From: Reyranella sp.
GTDB taxonomy: Bacteria; Pseudomonadota; Alphaproteobacteria; Reyranellales; Reyranellaceae
NCBI GenBank assembly: GCA_029946105.1
Contig: JAQSDW010000023.1
Location: 1 to 59,204, forward strand
DNA length: 59,204 nt
Direction: 5' to 3'
Within the stretch, counting starts at the first letter, position 1. The number at the start of each line of letters is the position of its first letter. The position numbers and the translations under genes were made by a program. The notes under the pieces were generated by a model. That model did no database searches and was not told the DNA's origin. It worked only from the letters and a program-made list of their open reading frames with translations. This document shows positions 27,362 to 36,593 of this stretch, piece by piece.

Positions 27362-29673
27362 TCAGCCAGCACAGGTTCTTGGCTGGCCGGCGGCAACGCG
27401 CCGCGCTCAGGCGGCAGGAACTCGAAACTGAGCTTGGCGCCATCGCCCTGCCCTTCGACCTCCACCCGCACGGTGCCGCCGTTCGACAGCTTGCCGAACA
27501 GAACCTCCTCGGCCAGGGGCTTCTTGATGTGCTCCTGGATGAAGCGGCCGAGCGGCCGGGCGCCGAAGGTCTTGTCGTAGCCCTTCTCGGCCAGCCAACG
27601 GCGGGCGCCGTCGCTCAGTTCGATAAACACCTTGCGGTCGGCAAGCTGGCCTTCGAGCTCGGCCACGAACTTGTCGACAACACGCCCCATCGACTCCGGG
27701 CCCAAACTGGCGAACTTGATGATCGCGTCCAGCCGGTTGCGGAACTCCGGCGAGAACATGCGATTGATGGCGTCGTCGTCCTCGTCGTGTCGCTGCTCGC
27801 GGCCGAAGCCTAGAGCGGGCTTGGCGATGTCGGCAGCGCCAGCGTTGGTTGTCATGCACAAGATGATATTACGGAAATCCACCGTCCGACCGTTGTGGTC
27901 GGTGAGCTTGCCGTAATCCATCACCTGAAGCAGCACGTTGAAGACGTCTGGATGCGCCTTCTCGATCTCGTCGAACAGCACGACGCAATGCGGATGCTGG
28001 TTGACCTTGTCGGTCAGCAGGCCGCCCTGGTCGAAGCCGACATAGCCCGGCGGGGCACCGATCAGGCGCGAGACGCTGTGGCGTTCCATGTACTCCGACA
28101 TGTCGAAGCGGATCAGCTCGAGCCCGAGCAGACGGGCCAACTGGCGGGTCACCTCGGTCTTGCCGACGCCGGTCGGGCCGGCCAGCAGGTAGCTGCCGAT
28201 CGGCTTTTCCGGCTCGCGCAGGCCGGCACGCGCCAGCTTGATCGAGGCGGCGAGATGCTCGATCGCCTTGTCCTGGCCGAACACGACGGTCTTCAGATCA
28301 CGGTCGATGTTGCGCAGCAGCTCGGTGTCGTCCTTGGATACGCTCTTGGCCGGGATGCGCGCGATCTTGGCCACGATCTCCTCGATGTCCGGAACCTCGA
28401 TCGTCTTCTTGCGCAGTTCCGGCGTGCGCAGCATCTGGGCGGCACCGACCTCGTCGATGACGTCGATTGCCTTGTCAGGCAGCTTACGATCGTGAATGTA
28501 GCGCGCCGACAACTCGACCGACGCCTTGATGGCATCGTCGGTGTAGATCACGTGATGATGCTTCTCGTAGACCGGCTTGAGCCCCATCATGATCTCGACG
28601 GCGTCACTGACGGAGGGTTCCGGCACGTCGATCTTCTGGAAACGGCGGACCAGGGCGCGGTCCTTCTCGAAGTGGTTGCGGTATTCCTTGTAAGTGGTCG
28701 AGCCGATGCAGCGCAGTTCACCCGACTGCAGCGACGGCTTCAGCAGGTTCGATGCATCCATCGAGCCGCCCGAGGTGGCGCCGGCGCCGATGATGGTGTG
28801 GATCTCGTCGATGAACAGTACGGAGTTGGGCTTCTTCTTGAGTTCGGCCAGCACCGCCTTCAGCCGTTCCTCGAAGTCGCCGCGATAGCGCGTGCCAGCC
28901 AGCAGCGCACCCATATCGAGCGAATAGATGATCGAGTCGCGCAACACCTCCGGCACCTCGCCGTCGACGATCTTGCGGGCCAGGCCCTCGGCGATCGCCG
29001 TCTTGCCGACGCCGGGCTCGCCGACATAAAGCGGGTTGTTCTTGGTACGGCGGCACAAGACCTGAATGGTGCGCTCGACCTCATGCTCGCGCCCGATCAG
29101 CGGGTCGACGCGGCCCTCGCGGGCCTTCTGGTTGAGATCGACGCAATAGGCGGCCAGCGCTTCGTTGCCCTGCTTGGCTGCAGCCTCGCCTTCCTCTTCG
29201 GAGCCGCTGACGCGGCGGGTGCGGGCGCGGCCCGGCACCTTGGCCTTGCCATGGCTGATGTAATCGACCGCATCGAGACGGGTCATGCCCTGGTTCTCGA
29301 GGAACGACACGGCGTGGCTGTCGCGCTCCGAGAATAGGGCGACCAGGACGTTCGCACCCGTCACTTCGTTCCGCCCGGACGACTGGACGTGGACGGCCGC
29401 GCGCTGGACGACGCGCTGGAAACCGGCGGTCGGCAACGGCTCATTCGGCGTCTGGGTGACGATGCCTTTCAGGCGATTATCGACGAAGGTCTCGAGATCG
29501 TGCCGCAGGCGGTCGATATCGACTCCGCAGGACTTGAGAACGGGCGTTGCATCCTCGTCCTCGGTCATCGCCAGAAGCAGGTGCTCCAGCGTCGCGTATT
29601 CGTGACGGCGCTCGCCGGCGAGCCCGAAGGCGCGATGCAGGGACTTCTCGAGGTTCTTGGACAACATGGACAT
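27358..29673 (-). CDS. clpA: ATP-dependent Clp protease ATP-binding subunit ClpA
   Basis: The 771-aa AAA+ unfoldase has the N-domain repeats (LEHLLLAMTEDEDATPVLKS), two ATPase modules with Walker A motifs GEPGVGKTAIAEG and GPTGVGKTEVTR, the matching Walker B/sensor segments (FIDEIHTIIGAG, VLFDEIEKAHPDV), and the C-terminal D2 small domain. With ClpP (not in the window) it degrades proteins, including N-degron substrates delivered by ClpS. clpS lies directly upstream (40 nt). Two possible start codons, ATG 29673 and ATG 29667, differ by two residues. Confidence 0.97.
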   Translation of the reverse strand: MSMLSKNLEKSLHRAFGLAGERRHEYATLEHLLLAMTEDEDATPVLKSCGVDIDRLRHDLETFVDNRLKGIVTQTPNEPLPTAGFQRVVQRAAVHVQSSGRNEVTGANVLVALFSERDSHAVSFLENQGMTRLDAVDYISHGKAKVPGRARTRRVSGSEEEGEAAAKQGNEALAAYCVDLNQKAREGRVDPLIGREHEVERTIQVLCRRTKNNPLYVGEPGVGKTAIAEGLARKIVDGEVPEVLRDSIIYSLDMGALLAGTRYRGDFEERLKAVLAELKKKPNSVLFIDEIHTIIGAGATSGGSMDASNLLKPSLQSGELRCIGSTTYKEYRNHFEKDRALVRRFQKIDVPEPSVSDAVEIMMGLKPVYEKHHHVIYTDDAIKASVELSARYIHDRKLPDKAIDVIDEVGAAQMLRTPELRKKTIEVPDIEEIVAKIARIPAKSVSKDDTELLRNIDRDLKTVVFGQDKAIEHLAASIKLARAGLREPEKPIGSYLLAGPTGVGKTEVTRQLARLLGLELIRFDMSEYMERHSVSRLIGAPPGYVGFDQGGLLTDKVNQHPHCVVLFDEIEKAHPDVFNVLLQVMDYGKLTDHNGRTVDFRNIILCMTTNAGAADIAKPALGFGREQRHDEDDDAINRMFSPEFRNRLDAIIKFASLGPESMGRVVDKFVAELEGQLADRKVFIELSDGARRWLAEKGYDKTFGARPLGRFIQEHIKKPLAEEVLFGKLSNGGTVRVEVEGQGDGAKLSFEFLPPERGALPPASQEPVLAE

Positions 29674-29694
29674 CGGACCACCTCGACGGAAAAA

Positions 29695-29721
29695 CGAACT
29701 ACTCTTCTTCGAACTACTCTT
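29695..29721 (-). repeat. 15-bp tandem duplication over the clpS stop codon
   Basis: The 12-bp motif CGAACTACTCTT occurs at 29695-29706 and 29710-29721, a 15-bp period. On the minus strand each copy carries an in-frame TAG, so clpS ends with one stop codon and meets a second one five codons later. Confidence 0.8.
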
Positions 29722-30133
29722 TCTCCAACGTGCACTGGAGAGGGTGCTGGTTTTTGCGGGCGTAATCCACCGTTTGCGTCACCTTGGTCTCGGCGATCTC
29801 GTAGGTGTAGACACCGCAGATGCCGACGCCCTTCTGATGGACGTGCAGCATGATCTCGGTCGCTTCGTCGCGCGTCTTCTGGAAGATGTGCTGCAGCACG
29901 TCGACGACGAACTCCATCGGCGTGTAGTCGTCGTTCAGCATCAGCACCTTGTACATCGACGGCTTCTTGGTCCGCGCCCGCGTAAGCGTCAGCGCCCCGG
30001 TCCGCCCGTCGTTGTCGCCGTCCCCGTCGTCGCGACGGGGCGGCTGTTGCGGCGGCCCTCCCGGCGGCTCGTTGGGCCCCCCCAGGCGGCTGCCCTCCAG
30101 GCGCCATTCGCTAGCGGTACGCGCAAAGACCAT
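29714..30133 (-). CDS. clpS: ClpS adaptor protein
   Basis: The 139-aa protein delivers N-degron substrates to ClpA. The conserved core is intact: [19 protein letters not shown], the substrate-pocket and [21 protein letters not shown] blocks. It carries an N-terminal extension of about 45 residues, rich in Gly, Pro and Asp ([15 protein letters not shown]), longer than in E. coli ClpS (106 aa). A TTG at 30169 would lengthen it by 12 residues, but it lies inside a TATAAT -10 element; ATG 30133 is therefore preferred. Together with aat (14549) the window encodes both the writer and the reader of the Leu/N-degron pathway. Confidence 0.92.
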   Translation of the reverse strand: MVFARTASEWRLEGSRLGGPNEPPGGPPQQPPRRDDGDGDNDGRTGALTLTRARTKKPSMYKVLMLNDDYTPMEFVVDVLQHIFQKTRDEATEIMLHVHQKGVGICGVYTYEIAETKVTQTVDYARKNQHPLQCTLEKE

Positions 30134-30168
30134 CTTCCGGCTCAAACTCCCGATGGGAACATCAGTCA

Positions 30169-30174
30169 ATTATA
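30169..30174 (-). promoter_or_regulatory. -10 element of the clpS-clpA promoter
   Basis: A perfect TATAAT reads on the minus strand from 30174 to 30169, preceded by TA (TATATAAT). The -35 region (about AGCGAA) is poor. Transcription would begin near 30162, leaving a leader of about 28 nt before ATG 30133. The first T-T-G after the -10 is thus not a usable start codon. Confidence 0.6.
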
Positions 30175-30195
30175 TAGGTAGCCTGGGCGCTTTCG

Positions 30196-30906
30196 CTACC
30201 TCGGCCGCAGTCCATCCTTCCCCACCACGAGAATCCAGCGGTTGGCGGTGCCGGCGTGATACATCGGTGCGTTCCAATCGCGACGAAGCTCGGAGGGTTC
30301 CAACTTGCGCGGCCGGTTCACCGGAACCGGCACCTTGTCCCAGGCGAACAACCGCTCAGCGAACTTCACGTTGGCGAAGCCGTCGGTCGGATAATGATAG
30401 GCCTGAAATCCCCAGACGCCGTTTCGGCACGACGCGACGGTCCACCAGAAGTCGTTGTCCGGTAGCTTCAACCCGTCCCGCGGAGGGCCAAAAGCAGCAC
30501 TTGCCTCCAACAACCCTACCAATTCCCGGGTTTCGTCGGCGCTCAGGATACGCTCGCCGCGCTTCATGCTCCACGGGCCGAGCGCATCACCGGCGCTGCC
30601 GATCGTCAGGTTGCTGACGTTACCTTGATCGGCGAGCACACCGATTGCCATTCCGGCCGTACCGTCAGGCTGCAGGAAGATCTCATAGGTCCGGACTTGC
30701 TCCTCATAGAGGGCGTTATAGATGAGGCGTACGCGATTTCGGCCGCCAGGCTGGCAGGCCGAGCGAATATCGTTGGCCCCGACATAGGCAAACCAGTTGT
30801 AGCTGCGCGCGATGGGCGGCTCGACGTTGCGGTCCGGCCGCTGTGCCGAGGCATTGGTGGCACCGAGCAGTGCCAGGCCGACAGTTACCGTGACCATCCA
30901 TTTCAT
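30196..30906 (-). CDS. Secreted hypothetical protein
   Basis: The 236-aa product begins with a signal peptide (MKWMVTVTVGLALLGATNA, cleavage near ASAQ). I do not recognise a domain. Notable are many aromatic residues (YNWFAYVGAND, DNDFWWTVASCRNGVWGFQAYHY) and two cysteines (SACQPGG, ASCRNG) that could form a disulfide in the periplasm. ATG 30906 is preferred over an ATG five codons earlier because it starts the signal peptide. It stands on the minus strand 62 nt before clpS but that gene has its own -10 element, so an operon link is not needed. Confidence 0.7.
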   Translation of the reverse strand: MKWMVTVTVGLALLGATNASAQRPDRNVEPPIARSYNWFAYVGANDIRSACQPGGRNRVRLIYNALYEEQVRTYEIFLQPDGTAGMAIGVLADQGNVSNLTIGSAGDALGPWSMKRGERILSADETRELVGLLEASAAFGPPRDGLKLPDNDFWWTVASCRNGVWGFQAYHYPTDGFANVKFAERLFAWDKVPVPVNRPRKLEPSELRRDWNAPMYHAGTANRWILVVGKDGLRPR

Positions 30907-31071
30907 CGCGGATCCCCACATCTTTCTTTAGCAGTTTCCGAACCAACTGGGGCAGCAGCACGGCGGCGAATGTTGCATAACCCCACAGACTTTAGTATCG
31001 TCAGAGGAATTGCTCCTAACATCTTGGTGGAGCACAAGAATATTGACCTACAAGTAATGGCGTAACAGGCG

Positions 31072-32499
31072 ATGACTTTTCCCCATGAGTGCATCGCGGT
31101 CGGCCTGTCTCGGCTTGCCGTCGGTCTCTTTTTTGTTGTTGGCGCAATCGCTGCTCCGTCGCATGCGGATGCCCAATCGGCCTCGACAAAGCGCGCCGTA
31201 CCACCGTCCAAGGCCCGAGCGGCCACTAAGACCATCGCAACCAACCCCTCGCCATGGGTCGCAAATCCTTCTGTTTCCGGCAAGACGGCCTATTTGATCG
31301 TCGATGCGACCAGCGGTCGGGAAATCGCCTCCGACCAGGCCGACGAGCTTCGTCATCCGGCCTCCCTCACCAAGTTGATGACGATCTACCTCACCTTCTC
31401 CGCCCTCGATTCGGGGCGGCTATCGCTGGGCGACGCGCTTCCGGTGTCCTCGAATGCGCTGAACGCGCCACCGACCAAAATGGGCCTGACGCCCGGCGGT
31501 TCGGTCAATGTGCGCGACGCGACGATGGCACTCGTCACACGGTCGGCAAACGACGCGGCCGTCGTACTCGCCGAGGCGCTGGGCGGCGATGAGCCCAACT
31601 TCGCCCGCATGATGACGCAGCGGGCACGCCAGTTGGGCATGAATTCGACCGTGTTCCGCAATGCTTCCGGCCTGCCGCACCGCGAACAGGTCACAACGGC
31701 GCGCGACCTCGCCCGCCTCGCCAACGCTTTGATGCGCGACTTTCCACACTATTACGCGGTGTTCTCCGTCCAGAGCTACGCCTACCGCGGCCGGCAGCTC
31801 GACAATCACAACCGCATGCTCGGCAGCTACGAGGGCGCCGATGGCCTGAAGACCGGATATACGGTGGCGTCGGGCTTCAACTTGGTGATGTCGGCCGTAC
31901 ACGACAATCGGCGCTTGATCGGCGTCGTGATGGGCGGCCAGAGCGCCAGCAGCCGCGATCGCCAGATGGCAGAGCTGATGGACCGTGGCTTCGCCAGCGC
32001 CCAATCCATGGGCGTCTCGCCCTGGCCATCGCTCCGCAAGCCGCCATCGGCCCGCTACAACGCCGCCCAGTTCGTATCGGGCGCCGCCATCGCTGAAGTC
32101 CCGCGCCCCGTCGGTGTCGCCAAGGCTGAACCGCCCTCGCCGCCCGCGGCGGCGCCTCAGGCCGCCGCCACCCGGGTCGCCGGGCCGGCTGTCCCGCCGC
32201 CGAGCGAGCCCGAAAATCCGGCGCTCGGAAGCTGGGTCATCCAGGTCGGGTCGTTCGCCGAGCCGCAATCGGCCCAGCTCGCCCTCGAGCGCGCCTCGGC
32301 CGCCCTGCCCAACACGATGCGCTCGACCGCCGCGGCGACCGTCGACGAAGTGCAGATGGCCAACAAGGTCTTCCATCGCGCCCGGCTCACCAATCTCTCC
32401 CAGGAACAGGCGATCGACGGCTGCAAGCGTCTCGAGAAGCAGAAGATCTACTGCTCGCCGCTACAGATCACCGCCTGGAATACGCCGGGCGCGCGCTGA
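31072..32499 (+). CDS. D-alanyl-D-alanine carboxypeptidase (S11 family) with SPOR domain
   Basis: The 475-aa penicillin-binding protein has a signal peptide (residues about 1-36), the S11 catalytic motifs SLTK (Ser98-Lys101), SAN in TRSANDAAVVL, and KTG in DGLKTGYTVASGF, a Pro/Ala-rich linker (about 345-385), and a C-terminal SPOR domain (WVIQVGSFAEPQSAQLALER) that binds denuded glycan at the septum. It trims the terminal D-Ala of peptidoglycan stem peptides. The upstream 165-nt gap contains no clear promoter. Its last 32 nt overlap the convergent gamma-glutamylcyclotransferase-like gene. Confidence 0.93.
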   Translation: MTFPHECIAVGLSRLAVGLFFVVGAIAAPSHADAQSASTKRAVPPSKARAATKTIATNPSPWVANPSVSGKTAYLIVDATSGREIASDQADELRHPASLTKLMTIYLTFSALDSGRLSLGDALPVSSNALNAPPTKMGLTPGGSVNVRDATMALVTRSANDAAVVLAEALGGDEPNFARMMTQRARQLGMNSTVFRNASGLPHREQVTTARDLARLANALMRDFPHYYAVFSVQSYAYRGRQLDNHNRMLGSYEGADGLKTGYTVASGFNLVMSAVHDNRRLIGVVMGGQSASSRDRQMAELMDRGFASAQSMGVSPWPSLRKPPSARYNAAQFVSGAAIAEVPRPVGVAKAEPPSPPAAAPQAAATRVAGPAVPPPSEPENPALGSWVIQVGSFAEPQSAQLALERASAALPNTMRSTAAATVDEVQMANKVFHRARLTNLSQEQAIDGCKRLEKQKIYCSPLQITAWNTPGAR

Positions 32500-32902
32500 C
32501 GGCGCGCTGCAGCCTGGCCACGAACGCGCGTTTGTGGCGGCGCTGCCAGAGCGCCAGGTCCCAGAGATCTCCACTTGGCTGCAGACGGCTGACCACCGGC
32601 TCGAACACCGCGACCGTGACCAGCGTTCCCTGCGAGCGAACCTTCAAGGGAACAACCTGGTATCCCGGCCCCTCGTACGCCGCAAGGCAGGCCACATCCC
32701 GGGAACTGAGGCCACCGACGATGGCTCCCATGACTTCACCGCGCGGATCGGAAACGACGACGGGATAGGTCGCCCCCTCGGCCCGCCACCGTGCATGTCC
32801 CGACAAGATCGCCGGTTTGAAGGCTTGCGGCGGCAGGCGCCGGCCCAGCACGAGTGCTGTAACATCGCGGTCAAGCAGCGTGCCGTAGACGAAGAACCGC
32901 AT
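32468..32902 (-). CDS. Gamma-glutamylcyclotransferase-like (AIG2/GGCT fold) protein
   Basis: The 144-aa protein begins [14 protein letters not shown], the YGTL substrate-binding signature of the AIG2/GGCT fold, and has the conserved glutamate in LAAYEGPGYQ (about residue 77). Family members act on gamma-glutamyl amines or peptides; the true substrate is unknown. Its start overlaps the stop of the phosphohexomutase gene by one base. The 3' end overlaps the dac gene by 32 nt. The C-terminal ~30 residues are Arg-rich and not conserved. Confidence 0.8.
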   Translation of the reverse strand: MRFFVYGTLLDRDVTALVLGRRLPPQAFKPAILSGHARWRAEGATYPVVVSDPRGEVMGAIVGGLSSRDVACLAAYEGPGYQVVPLKVRSQGTLVTVAVFEPVVSRLQPSGDLWDLALWQRRHKRAFVARLQRAVSARPAYSRR

Positions 32903-34305
32903 CAGTGATGCCCGTCGGATGCCTCGTCCGGGAGGTCGACGCCACTAGCGGATAAAGCTCCCTTGAGATCGCTCTTGAGACGCTCCAGTCCGGCATCGTC
33001 AGCCGCCTCGCAGCGCGCCACCAGCACGGGCTGGGTGTTCGATGCGCGCAGTAGCCACCAGCCGTCCTTGGTGCTGACCCGGACGCCGTCAATGTCCGAC
33101 AGTGTCGCTCCCGCCTTCAGCAGGCGGGCCTTGACCTCGTCGACGATCCTGAACTTGTCGGCATCGGGACAATCGAACCGCAGCTCGGGCGTGTTCACCG
33201 GTTGAGGCAGGCCATCGCGCATGTCGGCCAGGCTTTGCGTGCTGTTGGCCACGATGTTCAGCAGACGCAGCCCGCAATAAAGAGCATCGTCGAAGCCGTA
33301 GAAGGTGTCGGCGAAGAAGACATGGCCGCTCATCTCTCCCGCGAGCGGCGCCCCCATCTCGGCCATCTTGCTCTTGATCAGCGAATGACCGGTCTTGTAC
33401 ATCATGGGCTTGCCGCCCGCCTTGGCGATCTCGTCGAACAGCACCTGGCTCGCCTTGACGTCGGCGATGATGGTGGCCCCGGGATGCGTCTTCAGCACAT
33501 CGCGTGACCACAGCACGAGAAGCTGGTCACCCCACAGTATACGGCCCTTGCCATCGACGGCCCCGATCCGGTCACCGTCGCCGTCGAAGGCGATGCCGAG
33601 GTCGCAGCCGTGCTTCTTGACCTCGGCAATCAGCTGCTCGAGATTCTTCGGCACCGTCGGGTCGGGGTGATGCGACGGAAAGGTGCCGTCGACCTTCTCG
33701 TTCAAAATGAAATGCTCGCCCGGCAGCTTGCCGACGACGGCGCGGATCGACACGCCGACAGCGCCATTGCCCGTATCCCACGCCACCTTGAGCTTCTTGC
33801 CGGATTTCACGTCCTTCAGCAGCCGCGCCGCATATTCGGCCAGAATGTCCTTCTTCTCCGCCTTGCCCTGCCCACTCTCCCAGTCCGCCTTCGCGGCCAT
33901 CGCCCCCAGGGTCTGGATATCGGCGCCGAAGAACGACTTCTTGCCCATCATCATCTTGAAGCCGTTGTAGTCCGGTGGATTGTGCGAGCCCGTGATCATG
34001 ATGCCGCCGTCGGCATCGAGGTGATAAACGGAGAAGTAAAGCATCGGCGTCGCGGCCAGGCCGATGTTCGTTACATCGATTCCGGCCGAGGTCAGACCCT
34101 CGATGCAGGCCGCAGCGAGTTCAGGTGAGCTCAGGCGGCCGTCATACCCCAGCGCCACGTGCTTGCCGCCCTTGCGGCGGACGAGCGTGCCAAGGGTCCG
34201 GCCGATGGCGCGGGCGTCCGCCGAATGCACGGTGCCGCCCACGATTCCGCGAATGTCGTACTCGCGCAGGATGGTGGGATCGAACTTGTGCGCCGTCTGG
34301 CTCAT
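32902..34305 (-). CDS. Phosphomannomutase/phosphoglucomutase (AlgC type)
   Basis: The 467-aa alpha-D-phosphohexomutase carries the active-site serine loop [15 protein letters not shown] (about 103-117), the Mg-binding loop FDGDGDRIG, the sugar-binding GEMSGHVFF and the C-terminal phosphate loop [15 protein letters not shown]. It interconverts hexose 1- and 6-phosphates. It is the first of a minus-strand set with ugd and galU (read galU, ugd, this gene), which together lead from glucose 6-phosphate to UDP-glucuronate. Confidence 0.92.
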   Translation of the reverse strand: MSQTAHKFDPTILREYDIRGIVGGTVHSADARAIGRTLGTLVRRKGGKHVALGYDGRLSSPELAAACIEGLTSAGIDVTNIGLAATPMLYFSVYHLDADGGIMITGSHNPPDYNGFKMMMGKKSFFGADIQTLGAMAAKADWESGQGKAEKKDILAEYAARLLKDVKSGKKLKVAWDTGNGAVGVSIRAVVGKLPGEHFILNEKVDGTFPSHHPDPTVPKNLEQLIAEVKKHGCDLGIAFDGDGDRIGAVDGKGRILWGDQLLVLWSRDVLKTHPGATIIADVKASQVLFDEIAKAGGKPMMYKTGHSLIKSKMAEMGAPLAGEMSGHVFFADTFYGFDDALYCGLRLLNIVANSTQSLADMRDGLPQPVNTPELRFDCPDADKFRIVDEVKARLLKAGATLSDIDGVRVSTKDGWWLLRASNTQPVLVARCEAADDAGLERLKSDLKGALSASGVDLPDEASDGHH

Positions 34306-34332
34306 GCAAAGGCTCCAAAAGGAAGTTGATAG

Positions 34333-35649
34333 CTAGGGATGCGGCTGGGGACGGCCGATGCTCTCGTAGGCAAAGCCGAAGCCGCGCATTTCGTTGGGAT
34401 TGAAGATATTGCGGAGATCGACGATGCGCGGCTGGCGCATCGCTTCCTTGATCCGCCGCGGATCGAGGCCGCGGAATTCATGCCATTCGGTGATGACGAC
34501 CAGAACGTCGGCCCCTGTCGCCGCCTCGTAGGCGGTCTTGGCGAAGACCACGCCCGGCAGCATGCGAGCCGCCTCCTTCATCCCTTCCGGGTCGAACGCC
34601 ACGATATTCGCGCCGGCAGCCTGGAGGGCCGGCACGATGTCGAGCGAGGGCGCATCACGCATGTCGTCGGTGTTGGCCTTGAAGGTGACGCCGAGCACGC
34701 CGATTGTCAGTCCGGCCACCGAGCCGCCGCAGAAGTCGATGACCTTCTGCGCCATTCGCTTCTTGCGCGTGTTGTTGACCTCGATTACCTGCTCGACGAT
34801 GGTTTGCGGCGAGCCTACCTCGCGCGCCGTATAGGCGAGCGCCAGCGTATCCTTGGGGAAGCACGAGCCGCCGAATCCCGGACCGGGATGGAGGAACTTG
34901 CGGCCGATGCGGCCATCCAGCCCGATACCGCGCGCCACGTCGTGCACGTCGGCGCCAACTTTCTCGCAAAGATCGGCGATTTCATTGATGAAGGTGATCT
35001 TGGTCGCCAGGAACGCGTTGCCGGCGTATTTGGTGACCTCTGCCGTCTCGATATTGGTGAATACCATCGGCGTCTGGATGAGATTGAGAGGCCGGTAGAT
35101 GGCCGCCATGACGTCGCGTGCGCGCTGGCTCTCTACACCGATCACCACCCGGTCGGGCTTCATAAAATCCTCGATTGCCGCCCCCTCGCGCAGGAACTCT
35201 GGATTGGAGGCAACGTCGAACTCCGCAGCCGGTTGCGCCCCGCGGATGATCCGCGCCACTTCCCGGCCGGTGCCGACCGGCACTGTCGATTTGGTGACCA
35301 CCACGGTGTAACTGCGGATGGCCTCCGCGATCTCTGCCGCAGCTGCGTAGACGTAGCTCAGATCGGCATGGCCGTCGCCGCGGCGTGTCGGCGTGCCCAC
35401 GGCGATGAATACCGCGTCGGCGTTGCTCACCGCCTCGCCGAGATTGGTGCCGAAGGTCAGGCGATCCGCCCGTACGTTGTCGGTGACCAGCTTGTCGAGC
35501 CCGGGTTCGTATATCGGCATCTCGCCGGCACGCAGGCGGGCGATCTTGTCGGCATCCTTGTCGACGCAAACCACGTCGTGACCGAATTGTGCGAAGCAGG
35601 CGCCGGACACGAGCCCGACATAGCCGGAGCCGATCATGGCGATGCGCAT
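34333..35649 (-). CDS. UDP-glucose 6-dehydrogenase
   Basis: The 438-aa protein has the NAD-binding GSGYVGLVSGACFAQFGHDV start and the catalytic cysteine in GPGFGGSCFPKDTLAL (about 260), with the KATFKANTDDMRDAPS-like C-terminal block (GVTFKANTDDMRDAPS). It oxidises UDP-glucose to UDP-glucuronate for surface polysaccharides. Directly adjacent galU (4 nt upstream) supports UDP-glucose rather than GDP-mannose as substrate. The phosphohexomutase gene follows after 27 nt. Confidence 0.93.
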   Translation of the reverse strand: MRIAMIGSGYVGLVSGACFAQFGHDVVCVDKDADKIARLRAGEMPIYEPGLDKLVTDNVRADRLTFGTNLGEAVSNADAVFIAVGTPTRRGDGHADLSYVYAAAAEIAEAIRSYTVVVTKSTVPVGTGREVARIIRGAQPAAEFDVASNPEFLREGAAIEDFMKPDRVVIGVESQRARDVMAAIYRPLNLIQTPMVFTNIETAEVTKYAGNAFLATKITFINEIADLCEKVGADVHDVARGIGLDGRIGRKFLHPGPGFGGSCFPKDTLALAYTAREVGSPQTIVEQVIEVNNTRKKRMAQKVIDFCGGSVAGLTIGVLGVTFKANTDDMRDAPSLDIVPALQAAGANIVAFDPEGMKEAARMLPGVVFAKTAYEAATGADVLVVITEWHEFRGLDPRRIKEAMRQPRIVDLRNIFNPNEMRGFGFAYESIGRPQPHP

Positions 35650-35653
35650 GGCC

Positions 35654-36535
35654 TCAGTCCTTCATCAAGCGTTGGAGCAAGGCGCGGCTCTCGGCCTTGG
35701 TGTCGGCCCGGCTCAACGAGATGGCGACATTGGCCTCGAGGAAACCGAGCCGGCTGCCGCAATCGTAGCGCCGCCCGGCATAGCGCAAGGCATGGAACGG
35801 TGAACTGCCGATCATCTTGGCCATGGCGTCGGTCAGCTGGATTTCGCCGCCGGCACCGGTTTCGTGACGATCGAGATGGTCGAATACCTCGGGCAGCAGC
35901 ACATAGCGCCCGATCAGCGCCAGGGTCGACGGCGCCTCCTCCGGCTTGGGCTTTTCGACCATGCCGGTTATCTCGGCCAAGCCGTTCTTTTCGTTCTTCA
36001 CTGCGGCGATACCGTAGCTCTTGGTCTGCTCGCGCGGCACATCCATCACGGCGACCACGCTGCCACCGGTCTTCTCATGCGCCTGGGCCAGTTGGCCGAT
36101 GCAACTCGGCGTATCAAGCGTGAGCTCGTCCGGCAGCAGAACCGCAAACGGCTCGCGGCCGATCCAGTGCCGCGCGCACCACACCGCATGGCCGAGACCG
36201 AGCGGCTTCTGCTGGCGCGTGAAGATCGCGTTGCCGGGCTTGATGGTGGCGCTTCGTGTCTCGGCAAGCTCCGCCGCCTTTTTGCGCTGCTCCAGCGTCA
36301 TCTCGAGTTCGTAGGCGTGATCGAAGTGATCTTCCAAGGTGACCTTGTTGCGACCACTGACGAACACGAATTCGTCGATCCCCGCTTGCAGGCATTCCTC
36401 AACCGCATACTGGATGAGCGGCCGGTCGACGACCGTCAGCATTTCCTTCGGCATCGCCTTGGTGGCGGGCAGAAAGCGGGTGCCCAGTCCGGCGACCGGC
36501 AGAATGGCTTTGCGGATACGCTGCGCCATGCTCAT
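35654..36535 (-). CDS. galU: UTP--glucose-1-phosphate uridylyltransferase
   Basis: The 293-aa nucleotidyltransferase begins with the signature LPVAGLGTRFLPATKAMPKEML and contains DRPLIQYAVEECLQAG and VVAVMDVPREQTKSYG. It makes UDP-glucose from UTP and glucose 1-phosphate. It lies 4 nt before ugd in the galU-ugd-phosphohexomutase set. Two in-frame ATGs (36535 and 36529) are possible. Confidence 0.95.
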   Translation of the reverse strand: MSMAQRIRKAILPVAGLGTRFLPATKAMPKEMLTVVDRPLIQYAVEECLQAGIDEFVFVSGRNKVTLEDHFDHAYELEMTLEQRKKAAELAETRSATIKPGNAIFTRQQKPLGLGHAVWCARHWIGREPFAVLLPDELTLDTPSCIGQLAQAHEKTGGSVVAVMDVPREQTKSYGIAAVKNEKNGLAEITGMVEKPKPEEAPSTLALIGRYVLLPEVFDHLDRHETGAGGEIQLTDAMAKMIGSSPFHALRYAGRRYDCGSRLGFLEANVAISLSRADTKAESRALLQRLMKD

Positions 36536-36593
36536 CGACCTCGTTCAGCAGAAGTTGGCGGTTGATGCCACGGTGATGCACGCACTGGCAAGG

